Positions 12,032 to 22,863 of a stretch of 64,000 bases of DNA are shown piece by piece. Within the stretch, counting starts at the first letter, position 1; each line of letters begins with the position of its first letter. The position numbers and the translations under genes are program-made. The stretch lies in contig FJOG01000017.1 of NCBI GenBank assembly GCA_900073065.1, positions 62,001 through 126,000 on the forward strand, written 5' to 3'. The DNA is from Phialocephala subalpina. Its lineage: Eukaryota > Ascomycota > Leotiomycetes > Helotiales > Mollisiaceae. Under the pieces are notes generated by a model, which saw only the letters and a list, made by a program, of their open reading frames with translations, did no database searches and had not been told where the DNA came from.

Positions 12032-12994
12032 CTAAGGCAAGCCCAGGCCACCATTTACTGCATCCGCAAGCTCAGAGGTATTTGGTCGGTTTTGAGCATA
12101 ACGCTCGTAGGAATCGATGTAAAGATCATCTGAACTAGTCGTATTGCGGACATGTTCATTGCTCTCAATCGCCTCCAACCACCGACCCCATCTGCTACCT
12201 GGTGTTGGATCGGGCCAGCCACGATAGTGCTTCAAGACTCGAGTCAAACGGATCATCCAAGGGGCGAATTGAATGTCTACAAACGAGATGTGGGGACCGA
12301 GGAAGAAGGGGCCTTGAGGATCGCATTGCTCGACAATCTTGGCTATCTCATCTTGTAGCTTCTTCGTGTTCTCGGCTTGCTTGTTGAATTCTTGGGCTTG
12401 GAGGAGCTGGTAGAAAGCCGGGACGATTTTTCGGTTGATCTGCGAAGCTGGTTAGACTTGACTCTGTCGATGAAATAGATGACTCACGTGATCGCTCCAC
12501 AATCTGGAAGTTGCTCGATGTCGAGGATCAAGAGGAAGTAAAGGAGGTCCGGAGTTCAGATCCTCCAGCTGGATTACACGTCAATAAACACACAGTACTC
12601 GCAAGGGCACGCACGTACATATTCCATCAAGACCGAGCTTTCACCACAGCCCCAGTCTCCATGACGGATGCCAGGAACCAAGCCTCGAGGATTGACATCT
12701 AGTAAAGCTTGCGGCTTCTTGTATGGGTCAACTTCGATGTATTGGTACTGCAAGCCTTTGGCCTCCAAAGCAATCCAGACACGCTGAACGAAAGGACTAA
12801 GTTGGCTGGTCAGTAGAGAGAACAAGGGTAGGACTGACGTCACATGTCCAACATTGAGATGTCGACAGGACTTACCAGAAACAGCTCCCAAACAACTTCA
12901 ACTCATGGTCCTTTGAGTGCTTTCTGACTGTAGCCAAAGCAGCGCCACTGGCCTTCTTGTGATAGGTTTTCTGTTGATTTGCAGTATCAGCCAT
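12032..12994 (-). CDS. Omega-type glutathione S-transferase
   Basis: Exons on the minus strand: 12994-12876, 12796-12619, 12568-12488, 12439-12032; 261 residues. Splicing the first intron creates the motif FCPFVQRVW, the omega-class active-site cysteine site, in place of the tyrosine or serine of other classes. The N-terminal thioredoxin-like fold continues through the VPGIRHGDWGCGESSVLMEY glutathione-binding region, which is followed by an all-helical C-terminal domain (FFLGPHISFVDIQFAPW). Expected role: glutathione-dependent thiol transfer or dehydroascorbate-type reduction in the cytosol. The 5' neighbour on the same strand is an AT-hook-like gene whose last visible donor could splice in frame into this gene's first exon. 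Function class is confident; substrate is unknown. Confidence 0.92.
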
Positions 12995-13176
12995 TGTTCG
13001 GACGTGTAATAAGCTTATTCGTTGCAGTTTTGTGGCAGATGGGTTTTTGAAAATACCACAGAGGACTGCAGGAAACAAAGAAGTAATGTAGGCCATATTT
13101 GAACGAGCCAGGATGTAGTTGTTGTGCGGTGAGACGATTTGGAAATTTTGAGATGCAATGATGACGACCCAAACTA

Positions 13177-14424
13177 TCAAGGACCGGTCCGGGACCCTTC
13201 ATGCTCTCCATGATGATCTGCGGAGTAGTGCTCCGTGTTGTGCCAAGAAACATGTGGTTCAAGCAGCAAGGAGGCTAAAGGAAATGTTCTTACCTGGGTC
13301 TTCTTCTCCTCTTTGTCTCTCTTCATGACATATCTCTGGACGCTGTTCTTCTTGATATCATCACTCTGCTTTAAGTCGTGCTTATGAGGTCCAGGTACAC
13401 CATCGCCTTTGCCGTTTCCACCATTACCATTGACACGTTGGATCGTGTAATAACGTTGGCCAGCCGCTCCCGGATGGTTTGAGCCCATTGTAGGACTGAC
13501 CATGGGCATACTGAACTGTTGTTGTTGATTCATACCTGGATTTCCTGGTTGTCCCGGCGCAAAGAAGTTGTTACTTTGTGAGGGATCTTGCTGGACGGGA
13601 CCGCCATCTGGCACGAAATCTGCGCGCAACATAGCACCCGGAAAGTACTCGGTGATCTTGATCTTGACATCGCATTGATCTCGTTCCCGTGCTGTGCGCT
13701 TTCGCTTCTTCTTGTTCGGATCATTCGACTTCGGCGTTCCGGGTGGTCGACCTTTGAGACGGCAGTCCCAGTAGTGAGATACGAACGGCTTACGCTTGTA
13801 GCGTTGTGTTGATCGATGCGAGTAGACATTGTCGACATGAGGGAAGTAGGTCTGGAATCTGTGCGCGTATTGTCAGTACTGTTCATAACAAAGGACCCGC
13901 GTGTATCACTCGTCTTCGCTCAGTGTAATCATCTCGTCCACATTGAACAACTTCTGGCGCCATTCTGCGAGATTTGGAGGATCAACAACGATCTTCGTGC
14001 TCAAGTGGCCATTGCTCTTCTGATCTCCACCTTCCGGGTTGCCAAATATATCCTCTTCTTGTAGTCTGCTGATCGCATTGTGCTGTACTGGCCCCGCGGT
14101 CAAGATGCCGAACTGTCCGCCATTTCCGTGCTGCTGCGGGGTATGAGGGCTCCCATCGTTTGGCATATGCATTTGCCCGTGTCCATGATTTCGATCGAAC
14201 GGATGGGGGCTTTGGAATGCATGTCCATTAGGATCTTGCAGTCGCAGGTCTTGGTGAAACACAGGGTCATTGTCGTCGAGTCCGGACAGGTCGAGGCCGC
14301 TCTGAGATGCGAGTGTATGGTGTCCTAGATGAGGCTGGCCATGCTGGATTGCTTGAGCTGCCTGCGGTTGCAACGGTCTGTATGCACCGGGTAGTTGCTG
14401 GTGAAGAACAGATTCGGTCTCCAT
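13177..14424 (-). CDS. Conserved fungal protein with AT-hook-like basic region
   Basis: Exons 14424-13910 and 13858-13177 on the minus strand, joined by a 51-bp intron so that SEDE continues into FQTYFPHVDN; 398 residues if read to the stop at 13177. The first ~130 residues are rich in Q, H, P and G (low complexity, activation-domain-like). The middle carries KGRPPGTPK, resembling an AT-hook core, followed by KKKRKRTARERD, a likely nuclear localisation signal. A Gly/Asn-rich stretch and a basic coiled tail follow. A DNA- or chromatin-binding role is inferred from these. A consensus donor (CAG|GTAAGA at 13294/13293) suggests the last exon may lie further 3', so the final 39 residues are doubtful. 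The true start could also be upstream of 14424. Confidence 0.75.
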
Positions 14425-14635
14425 TCTGCGACTTGTGCACGGAACATTCGTCGAAGACCGCCGTGGTTGCTTGCTGCTTTATGATGAAGCTCTTGCCCGA
14501 GGTGAAGATCCATCTTGTTACGCTATTCTCCATTGCGTTAGCTGGAGTGAACCTTAAAGTTAGCCGAGGCCCCCCCGAAACGAATTAATCAACGATCTCA
14601 AGCCGCTTCGGGCCAGAACAATCACTCTAGGAATT

Positions 14636-15310
14636 TAGTTGTTTGTTGGTGCAGCATTCTGCAAGTATCCCCGCGATCAAGAGCAAAAGAAAGGGGGAGC
14701 CTTAGAGCGAGTATCCCTTTTAATTACCTCGACTTTTGAGTCTATAGTAAAAGCAAAAAGGGGGAGGTTTTGGCTAGGTGAACAGTGCGGACCTTTATAA
14801 CAGCAATCTAGATATTGCATTGTCTGATGGCAAAGTGGTATTGATTATCTGGGCACCAATGTCCCAAGTGTGTTGGAACAATTGGAACTACTCTGGGTAT
14901 AGCGATGGCAATTTCACTTTACAGAACCACAGCGATCCGGCTCAACTTCATGAAGAACATCACTTCGAGGATTCAGTTGCTTGTTCGATGGTGCAACATT
15001 CTGCGAGCATCCGCCCTTCCGCCCAAACCCTCGAAGCCATGAGAAAGAGAGAAGGGTGGACCTTTTAAGCGAGCATCCCTTTCTTTGCCCGATCCTCGGG
15101 GTCTTTTCAGAGAGAATCTTAGGCGAACGACATGGTCGGACTTTCATTAAACTATTCTAGATCTTGTATTGGTAAGGCAATGTTCATTATCCGAGGAATA
15201 ATGGTTACTAAATGTCCTAATGATATTGGAATAATTAAAACTATCTAGGCATAGCGGTATCAACTTCACTTTACGGATACTCATCTGCCGTTTATGAGAA
15301 ATGCAGAACA
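14636..15310. repeat. Imperfect direct repeat, ~345-bp unit
   Basis: Two diverged copies lie head to tail. Matching blocks include GTGCAGCATTCTGC (14649) / GTGCAACATTCTGC (14991), GCGAGTATCCC / GCGAGCATCCC, and CAATTTCACTTTA (14909) / CAACTTCACTTTA (15261). The offset drifts from 342 to 352 bp, showing small indels. No frame is shared. It occupies the interval between the AT-hook-like gene's 5' end and the PhoD gene's 3' end and may be a decayed non-coding element. Confidence 0.75.
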
Positions 15311-15552
15311 ACGGTCTTCAAGTCATTGCAATTATAGTACATTCTTTCGAAGAAGGAGAACGCTAGAGGCTTCTAGACTTGAAGCATGCTACAAGTACAA
15401 TACAAATGGATATCTTTACACCCGATTCCCACCCTTTCGAAGCAGGACGGCCACTAAAAGTAGCGCAAAAAGCTTCTTCAACTCATTATTACCTTCATTA
15501 CGCCATTCCATCACCATTGAAACTTCCTGATGCTTATCCCTACTTAAGCCAA

Positions 15553-18391
15553 TTATACACGTTGAGCCACGGCGCCTTGAATCGCATCTCTCTTTCTGAG
15601 CGTATGCTCAGCTGCGCCTGCATAGGCTAACAGAGGAATGGTCATGCCATAGTGCTCGGTTCTTCCTTCCTTACTGTGTTGGTCCATCTCGACTCTGATG
15701 GAAACGTCAAGACTACCATCGGAACCTTGGCCGTGTTGAGTCTCATCGGCAGCTTTGTGCTTCGTACCTGCGTTGACCTCGCCTTTGTGAAGCCATGAGT
15801 GACCGTCCTTGGCGTTCGGTGTCGATTGTCTGGAAGAATCGATTCCATCTATGGGGTGTCCGTTTGGAGCGCCGCCATGTGTCGGTGTTCCGGAATTTTC
15901 GGTGATCATAGCCCAGTTTCGACTTGGCATAGTCACATGGTTGGAGTTGGCAGTCTTATTTGAGGTGCCGGGGTCTTTGTCGAAGTAGTTCATGAGGGTC
16001 TCATCGGTGTTCTGATCAAGATGATGGATTTTGTTTCTTCTAGCAAGGAGATTTGCAACGGCTTGCGGCGGAGGCTTGTTGACAATGGCCGAAGAGATGA
16101 TGTTTGCCATGTATCGGTGATCCTCGCTAATTGGCACATTTAGCTTAGGGTTAGAATAGAATCTGCCAACAGCAGCCAGATGGACGTCGCCTCCGAGAAT
16201 GGTGATGCGAACGGAAAATTCAGCCGCAAGTGCTTGCAACTGGTGGACAAGGAAGAGACGCTCTTTCTTGTGAGTGCCCGCTGTGTAATGGTCGTCAAGA
16301 TCATCAAGTAGATCTACACTTCCATCAAAGTGATTGAAAAAGCCGCCGCCTAGGACCAGTAAGCTTTGAGCGTTCTATACCCAATACAATGCCACTTACC
16401 GAATCCAAATCTCTTGTTGAGAAATTTGATTGGTGCAATGATTGGGCTCGAGAAGATGTTTTCCAACCAAGTGAGGCGCGGGTAAGCAATAGGAATGCCC
16501 AAAAGGACGACCAGATGCTGAACCGGCGATGAAGAGGCTTTGGCTTCAGAAAGTTCCTTTCGAAGTCGGTTGAAGATGATGTCGTAAGTCTCTGGGTAAT
16601 TGACTTGCTTCCGAGTTCGCTGTCATCGTAAGTATCAACGTTGATGCGAAGTAATAGGACAATCTCACCTCTGTCCGAGCATCAATGCCAAAGAACGCAA
16701 TTCTTGCTCCAAGTCTAGCATAGATACTTCGCGAATGCTCTGCGACATAGGGCTAGAAAACTTTAGCATTTGATAAAGGACTGTTCGCTCTCTGAACATA
16801 CCCCTGGCTTGGAACCGATGATATAACTCGAATCTATGGACTCTTCTTGCAGTACATATGTATTCTCGAGCTGTCTTGGGTCTGTACCAACACCATCATG
16901 ACCCGTGGTTTGGGGCGCGTCTTGAATGAAGTTAGCAATAGGTCTTGGGCGTTTGGTTGACACTCACCAGTGGTATAAGTTGAAAGAGGTGGAGCCAGAT
17001 GATGCTGGAAGAGCAGATAGAACTTGTTCGCAACTCCTCCAATGCCACGGAAGACAGAACAGCGCATGAACTCGTCAACATATGATCCAAATCCGTCAAT
17101 GATCTAACAGGAAGTCAGTAGGTAGCTTCTGTGCAAGATTCAGTAACCCACATCATGGTCGTCCCAAATATTGAGCTGGGCAATCTGCCCATTGGCGCTC
17201 GCAAAAGGCTCAGTTCCATACCATCGGATGTAATTGTTCACGTAGTAATCATCGCATTGCTTTCTTAGAGACTCTGGAAAGGGATACTCTCTCCTCTTGT
17301 GAGGGTTTCCAATGTCGGTCCAAGGTCTGAGAGGTCCACCGACTCGAATTCCATCATTATAGATCTGGTCTCCACCTCCAATCCTGTCAAAGTCAGAAGC
17401 TACTCGTGATTTAGTATGTAGAAGATGCTTACATTACGTGGAATGGTGTCTTCTCATGCACTCGATTCACATCATTCCATAACGCAGCACCATTCCAGGC
17501 TTCTTCATCCGTACCTACTGAGAATCCGTTGCAAGAATGGAACATGATTCTCATCGACTGCGAGATAGCAGGCACGAAGAAGCCCTGCTTGTCCGTCTTT
17601 TTCTCCGCCTCGAACGTCAAGCCAGGAATCTCATAGTGACAATGCAACTCGGCCTCCTGCATAGGGACCTTCAAGTCGAATCTCCAAAATGTGTTTGCGG
17701 GATCAGAGTACAGTTTAGTACCAGGGACCTTCGTCTCCACAGAGCTAGCCACAGTCCCGTTGGTCCCATTTGCCGAAGCGCCATTGCTCGAATCGCGAGG
17801 CACAGTCGTTGCTTGTTGTTTCGAGTAGTGGACTCCGTTAACAGTTCCATACGGTTCACTCCTAATTCCATTTGTTCCCTGGGTATCATTAAACTGCCCA
17901 TTCGATAATATAGGGCTTGAGCTACGCGGACCGAATCGCAAATGCAATTCAGGAATGACTGGGCTCTCCTTTGATCCTCCACCTCTTGTAACAATTAACA
18001 CGCTTCCATACCAAGTCCGATTCTCCATGCGCCGATAATTGAGCAGGGGTCCACATCTCACATCAAGTGAACCATGAGTACTAGGTGTATTCGCCACGCC
18101 GTCATGTTGCGCATCTAATCCATGCGTATCGGCAGTTCCATTGTGTGCATTTCCAGCCACCATGATAGGTACAGATCTTCCACCAGCAGAGCCTGCAGAC
18201 TTTGGAGGATCAACTCTTGTCTTGTTCAAGAATTCGGCCAGGTCCCCGCTCCCTTCTCTCTCACTTGGATCGCGAGGGCCAGCATGTCGAGCAAAGGAAC
18301 CGGATTCTTGGTGGCGCCATCGATTCGCGGAGGCATGAGTATCGGGGTGGTCGCACCCATAGAGGATATCATCTCGCAGATGAGAAGCCAT
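15553..18391 (-). CDS. PhoD-like metallophosphatase domain protein
   Basis: Seven exons on the minus strand: 18391-17433, 17383-17152, 17103-16968, 16920-16802, 16752-16669, 16619-16400, 16349-15553; 848 residues, every junction in frame. The N-terminal ~300 residues are low-complexity (Asn/Gly/Thr-rich) with an immunoglobulin-like tail. The catalytic part follows: CNGFSVGT, IGGGDQIYND, NIWDDHDIIDGFGSY, and ILGGDVHLAAVGRF, the metal-binding Asp/Asn/His motifs of PhoD-type phosphatases (the large fungal PhoD_2 group). No signal peptide is seen, so cytosolic or membrane-peripheral. The C-terminal ~150 residues are disordered. The substrate of this fungal group is not known to me; phosphodiester or phosphomonoester hydrolysis is inferred from the family. 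Confidence 0.92.
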
Positions 18392-19570
18392 TGTTCGACT
18401 CGACTCGATTTGGTAGCTTCGATTTTGCTTGGGAGGAGCGTGTTTGAAGGTCGAATTGGCCGCGCAGCCTCAATCGATGATTTTCGAGGGAGGTACGACG
18501 TGAATCGAAAGAGGCGCAGATGGTGTGGTCAGCTTCGAAGTTGATTGGCTCAAGGGCTTCCGAGTCAACAAACCCAGGGTCCTCGTACTGAGTGTGGTGA
18601 AGACAAAATTCACGGGTATCGCAAAAAAAGACAAAAGAGATGTCTGAAAAGAACGACGATAGAAGTCGCACGTCGGTAATGTATTAGTCGCTCTCACCTC
18701 ACGACGCTGATCAAAACAAGAAATGTTTTTGGCCAAGACAGCCAAGAGAAATCGGTCCACAGCCTCAGCGTGCTCAGAGCATTGGAGCAAAATGATGATG
18801 GCGCCACCCTTGACCGGCCTCGAAATTAGCTGCAAATCAAGGGCCCTTTCCGAAACAATATCCCTGCAAGTGGATCAGTACTGCATATGTTTCAGCTGAT
18901 GAGACCAACTTCACGATGCAGCTAAGCAGTTATTGTTTTCTGCAGATTAGATGTTTACGGAAGGCCGGATACTGTTTCTTCTCCCTTGTGAATCATTATC
19001 TCAAAACTGTCTGTTGCTTTTACAAAAATCACTCGACTTGTAAGCCAAAATCGATGCTTCACAATATCAGAAACAAGACAACGAAAGAGAGCCTCTGAGC
19101 TCGGTTTTGTTTGAGTGAAGCATTTACACTGCTCGTGGGAGAAGATTCGTTCAAAACACAACAATGTCTTCTCAAATTACCAACGCTGTTTTAGGTGCTT
19201 GTAAACATTTAAGAGTACAAGTGGATTATTTTTATACTCAAAACATTCTCATAAGATTCTTATGTTTTCTAAATGATAGACTTCTAAGAGAGAAAACAAT
19301 CAATCGTTGTGAGGCATGATATTTTCCTGGGGCACGGGCCATTTCGCCTAAGAAAGGGGGCGCCTCGAGAGACTTATCGCGCTTCGACGTTGTCCAATGT
19401 CTGTATAATGTATAATGCTTCATGCAACCTTAGAAGGAGCAATGTCAGTTGTGTACGCTCCTATAAGAAAGCTGATTGAACTGACACATCGATTTTCGCT
19501 GTGTACGAGTGGCATATTGATATTCACATTTCATGCTCTCTATCATACATATATACAACACGCTTCATTT
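18392..19570. other. Interval between PhoD-like and rhomboid genes
   Basis: 1.2 kb with no credible frame. It should include the PhoD 5' leader and promoter (next to 18391) and the rhomboid 3' end. Sequence near 19200-19300 is AT-rich. Nothing else is visible. Confidence 0.5.
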
Positions 19571-21271
19571 CTATGTCCTCCCTTCCCTTATCCTATCTAT
19601 AATTCCCAAATTCTTCCTCCTCTCCATCTCAACCTTCTCCCTCTGACTCGCCCTCATTTTCAACGCCGCAGCTGCCCCCATCCCAGAAAAGTACCCTCCC
19701 AAATGTGCCCAATGATCCACCGTCACGATCTGCTTAGCCTTCCTCATACTAACAATATCCAAGCCAATCATGAAAATCAGGAGTGTCATGGCCGATATCG
19801 AAGGCCAGTCATCAGGAGGAAATCCGAAGAATGTGACTCTCTCAGAGCTGTTCAATAACAGATATGCGGCTAGAATACCACAGAGAGCTCCTGAAGCACC
19901 GAGAGAGGATGACGCGAAGTTATTCTTCAATACCCAGGAGGTCAGAGATGCGAAACTTCCAAGCGCACCGCAACCTAGATAGATGGCAAGGAAGTTTCCT
20001 CTTCCGACTTCCTCATGTAATCGTGTGCCCACGAACCACAAGACCGCCATATTGATTGCAAAATGCGAAAGCGTCTGGTGAGAGAACACATTCCCAATTA
20101 GACTCAACGGAAATGGGTACCCAGGCACAGTTATGAAGTACTTATTTAATACCCTGAACAACATCGGTACTCTCCAAGCTCCCAGAATAATCGTATTGGC
20201 AAGAATAATACCAATAACCGTAGCAGCAGACTGCGGTACATCTGGCCACATTCTCCAATCTTTCTTCGGAGGCGTATAAACTTGCGCAAATATTATGCAA
20301 CCGGTAACAAAAGCCAAAACCACAAGCGCAGAAGGCCAAAGACGCTGGAATTTCGACATCTCTGGTGGTTTGTCTGGTAGGATCTTTGCTCGTTCCAGGT
20401 AGTACTTGAGCCTTGGATTCTGACCCGGTCTTCGCAACTCGACTTGTGATCTTGCACTAAGTTTCTCCAATGTCCCGGTCTTCTGTGGAATTCCTTGCTC
20501 TTTGGCTAGACGTGCTTGCTCTTCTGCTTCCTTCTTGTCGAATGCTTTCTCGTTTGCTTCCCGGATTGCGTCTAGTCCACTTTTGCCGTAAACATCATTC
20601 CGCTGCTTTGAGTTCGGGCGATAGACCTCTTTTTTCTCTTTTGTTATGTTTTTTGGGCTTCGCTTGTACAATCCCATCCTCTCTCCACGAGCCAGGTTGT
20701 CTTGTTGAACGTTTCCCTCCAATTCCGCGAGCTCTTGCTCAGCTCTTAGGCCAGCACATTCTATCTCATCTACCGGGACGTGTTCTCTCAGCCATTTTAA
20801 TCCAACCTCGAATGTCTGCTGCTGGTAGGGATTCGAAAGGGTCGGATCCTCCAATGTCCCTGCAATCCTGCGTCCATGTATAAACCTCAGTAGTCGGTTC
20901 GCAGTGTTGGCATCGAGGAGCTTTCCGAATATAGCTACTGCTTCTGGTTGTGTGAGAGGCTTTTCCCGGAAGGGAAGTCCGTCTTCAATTCTGTAATCTG
21001 CAGGCAGGTCCTCAAATCGTGTGATGATCCGCTGGGAGGCGAATGTCCTGACCCCAGCTGGGAGATTCCATAGATTCAAACCCTGCCATGACTGACTCAA
21101 TGGCTTCCTATCCACCGCTCGAGGCCGAATTTGCCGTGAAGGAGAGAATGAATATGGTCGTATCCCCCGAGCGACCCTTGCGGCGAGGCTGTCGACTTTA
21201 GGACATTGTCGGAAAATGGTTCGAGTATTGAAGCAGGAAATCCGGATCGCAGTCGGCGCCAGACTATTCAT
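19571..21271 (-). CDS. PCP1: Mitochondrial rhomboid protease (Pcp1/PARL type)
   Basis: Intramembrane serine protease, 566 residues in a single exon. The N-terminal ~70 residues are rich in Arg and Ser with almost no acidic residues, as expected for a mitochondrial presequence. A long charged linker (about 100-300) is followed by a transmembrane helix at ~309-329 (LVVLAFVTGCIIFA) and a six-helix rhomboid core. The catalytic serine lies in GASGALCG and the catalytic histidine in VDHWAHLGGY. The FSHQTLSHFAINM stretch is also characteristic. In yeast the orthologue cleaves Ccp1 and the dynamin Mgm1 in the inner membrane; the same role is inferred here. Intact. Confidence 0.95.
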   Translation of the reverse strand: MNSLAPTAIRISCFNTRTIFRQCPKVDSLAARVARGIRPYSFSPSRQIRPRAVDRKPLSQSWQGLNLWNLPAGVRTFASQRIITRFEDLPADYRIEDGLPFREKPLTQPEAVAIFGKLLDANTANRLLRFIHGRRIAGTLEDPTLSNPYQQQTFEVGLKWLREHVPVDEIECAGLRAEQELAELEGNVQQDNLARGERMGLYKRSPKNITKEKKEVYRPNSKQRNDVYGKSGLDAIREANEKAFDKKEAEEQARLAKEQGIPQKTGTLEKLSARSQVELRRPGQNPRLKYYLERAKILPDKPPEMSKFQRLWPSALVVLAFVTGCIIFAQVYTPPKKDWRMWPDVPQSAATVIGIILANTIILGAWRVPMLFRVLNKYFITVPGYPFPLSLIGNVFSHQTLSHFAINMAVLWFVGTRLHEEVGRGNFLAIYLGCGALGSFASLTSWVLKNNFASSSLGASGALCGILAAYLLLNSSERVTFFGFPPDDWPSISAMTLLIFMIGLDIVSMRKAKQIVTVDHWAHLGGYFSGMGAAAALKMRASQREKVEMERRKNLGIIDRIREGRT

Positions 21272-21578
21272 CTTGTTTCTTCCTATCGTGACATATTAGG
21301 ACTGCATACGCCCTATTCCCGAGAAGCCTCCCAATTCCTGACCGAGTCGTGCTGGAGTTGAAAATTAAAGTTGTACTCATATCTCGACATCTCGGAATCA
21401 TGCCAAAATAATTTTGAGCTTTGGCCACCTCGAATTGACAATCGCGTCAACCTTCCTCGGCCGCGTCTGCCCCTCGTTGCCTTCCATCTCACAACATAAC
21501 AGCGTTCCACAATCCAACTTCACTTCTAAAAAACGCTACATAAAACAAACCCAAAGTCAACAGCCAATCAAGTACAAG

Positions 21579-22181
21579 ATGTCCAACGAAGCAACCCCCA
21601 TCTCGCCCGCCCGCTTCGCAGAAGCACTCAAAGACCTCCCCCTCTCAACCCTCCACCTCAAAGCCGCCGAACTCCGCAACAGCATCGCCCACCTCGACTA
21701 CTCAAACGAACAACTCCAACCATTCGCAGACGGTACCGAACCTTCATTGAACGGGGTTCCAGATCAGGATTGTGTGGATGCTATTCGGGAGAATGAGGTT
21801 GTGATTGGGAGGATGACGGAGAGGATTGGGTTGTTGAGGGCAGAGGTGGAGGGGAGGGGGAGTAGTTGGACAGAATTTCAGAGTACGGAGGAGTTGAAGG
21901 AGGGAGAGAGGTTGGTTAATGGGACGGGGGAGGGGCATACAACTGGGGAAGGGGAAACAGCGGGCGAGAGGAGTAGTGCTTGGAGTGATGGGACGTTTAC
22001 GACTGGACGGATTGTCAATGGGGAGGTTAGGATGGATGGAGAGGGTCAAGTCAATGGAACTGCGAATGGGACCTCAAGTGCAGGTGGAAGGCTCGATGAT
22101 GAGGCTTTGAGGCAGGCTATGGAGGAGCGGATGAGGGCGTTGGCTGAGGAGGGTGACGATGACGAGGGTATGCATCTATAG
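21579..22181 (+). CDS. Small protein resembling the proteasome-assembly chaperone Tma17/Adc17
   Basis: 200 residues, single exon. The start is the ATG at 21579; the upstream in-frame extension looks like untranslated leader. Residues ~10-95 form two predicted helices (LSTLHLKAAELRNSIAHLDYSNEQL and CVDAIRENEVVIGRMTERIGLL) whose spacing and wording (SI-HL--SN--L, then a RENE-V motif) recall yeast Tma17, which helps pair Rpt6 and Rpt3 in the proteasome base. The C-terminal half is Gly/Glu/Thr-rich and likely disordered, ending in an acidic tail. The family link is from memory of the motif and moderate in strength. The gene is divergent from the rhomboid gene (307 bp between starts), so the two may share a promoter. 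Confidence 0.75.
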   Translation: MSNEATPISPARFAEALKDLPLSTLHLKAAELRNSIAHLDYSNEQLQPFADGTEPSLNGVPDQDCVDAIRENEVVIGRMTERIGLLRAEVEGRGSSWTEFQSTEELKEGERLVNGTGEGHTTGEGETAGERSSAWSDGTFTTGRIVNGEVRMDGEGQVNGTANGTSSAGGRLDDEALRQAMEERMRALAEEGDDDEGMHL

Positions 22182-22863
22182 AGGTGTGTCTCAGGGAAGG
22201 GTGATTGCATTGTTGGCGTTAGATACCACGGATAGGAAAAGCACTTAGATAAGAAACTGGCATCGGTGATTTTAATGTCCTCCGTTTTTCTGAGATATTG
22301 TTCTCGTCAGAATGTCCTGGAAGTCGTGGAGCACTATATTCTCCACGTTTTCTCAAATTCTCAGATTCAGAACCGCAGTACCGTGTCTAGATGTTCGGAG
22401 CCTTATTCTGAAAACCCTCAGCTCAAACACGCGTTCCCGTTGTATGTATGGATTTAGTACAATTGAGGAGGAACAAGAGAGAGCATTTCTTCAAGTGGGA
22501 CGTTTATATCACGAAATTGCCCCAAGATCCCTCGGACATCTCGGTGGAAGACCCGAACTCCGAAGGGCACCCAAGAAAGATCAGAATCTGCAGACTCTTG
22601 TTCACTTCTTGTTCATTCTCTTTCGCTACCTTGCCGTACCTGAAGCCTTTCCCTATCCCCAAATCCATATTGCCCAGAAACCCGCTCATGCTTTCCAACC
22701 TGATGCAAAGCCTGCAAAACGCTAGGCAAATACCCAAACACCGAACCCTATGCAAAATCCATCATGCACCCAATGCTGCAACGAACGCTAGAAAACAAGA
22801 ATTTGACAACCCAAGGAGATAAAATAACGGAGGTTTCGATAATGATAAACAGCAACAAATCCT
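22182..22863. other. Interval between convergent genes
   Basis: 682 bp between two gene 3' ends. Frames of up to 137 codons exist on both strands but overlap each other and show no protein-like pattern, so they are not called. Confidence 0.5.

Noticed and set aside
22312..22822. Plus-strand frames of 124 and 137 codons
   Set aside because: Mutually overlapping, low similarity to anything, and located between two convergent gene ends.
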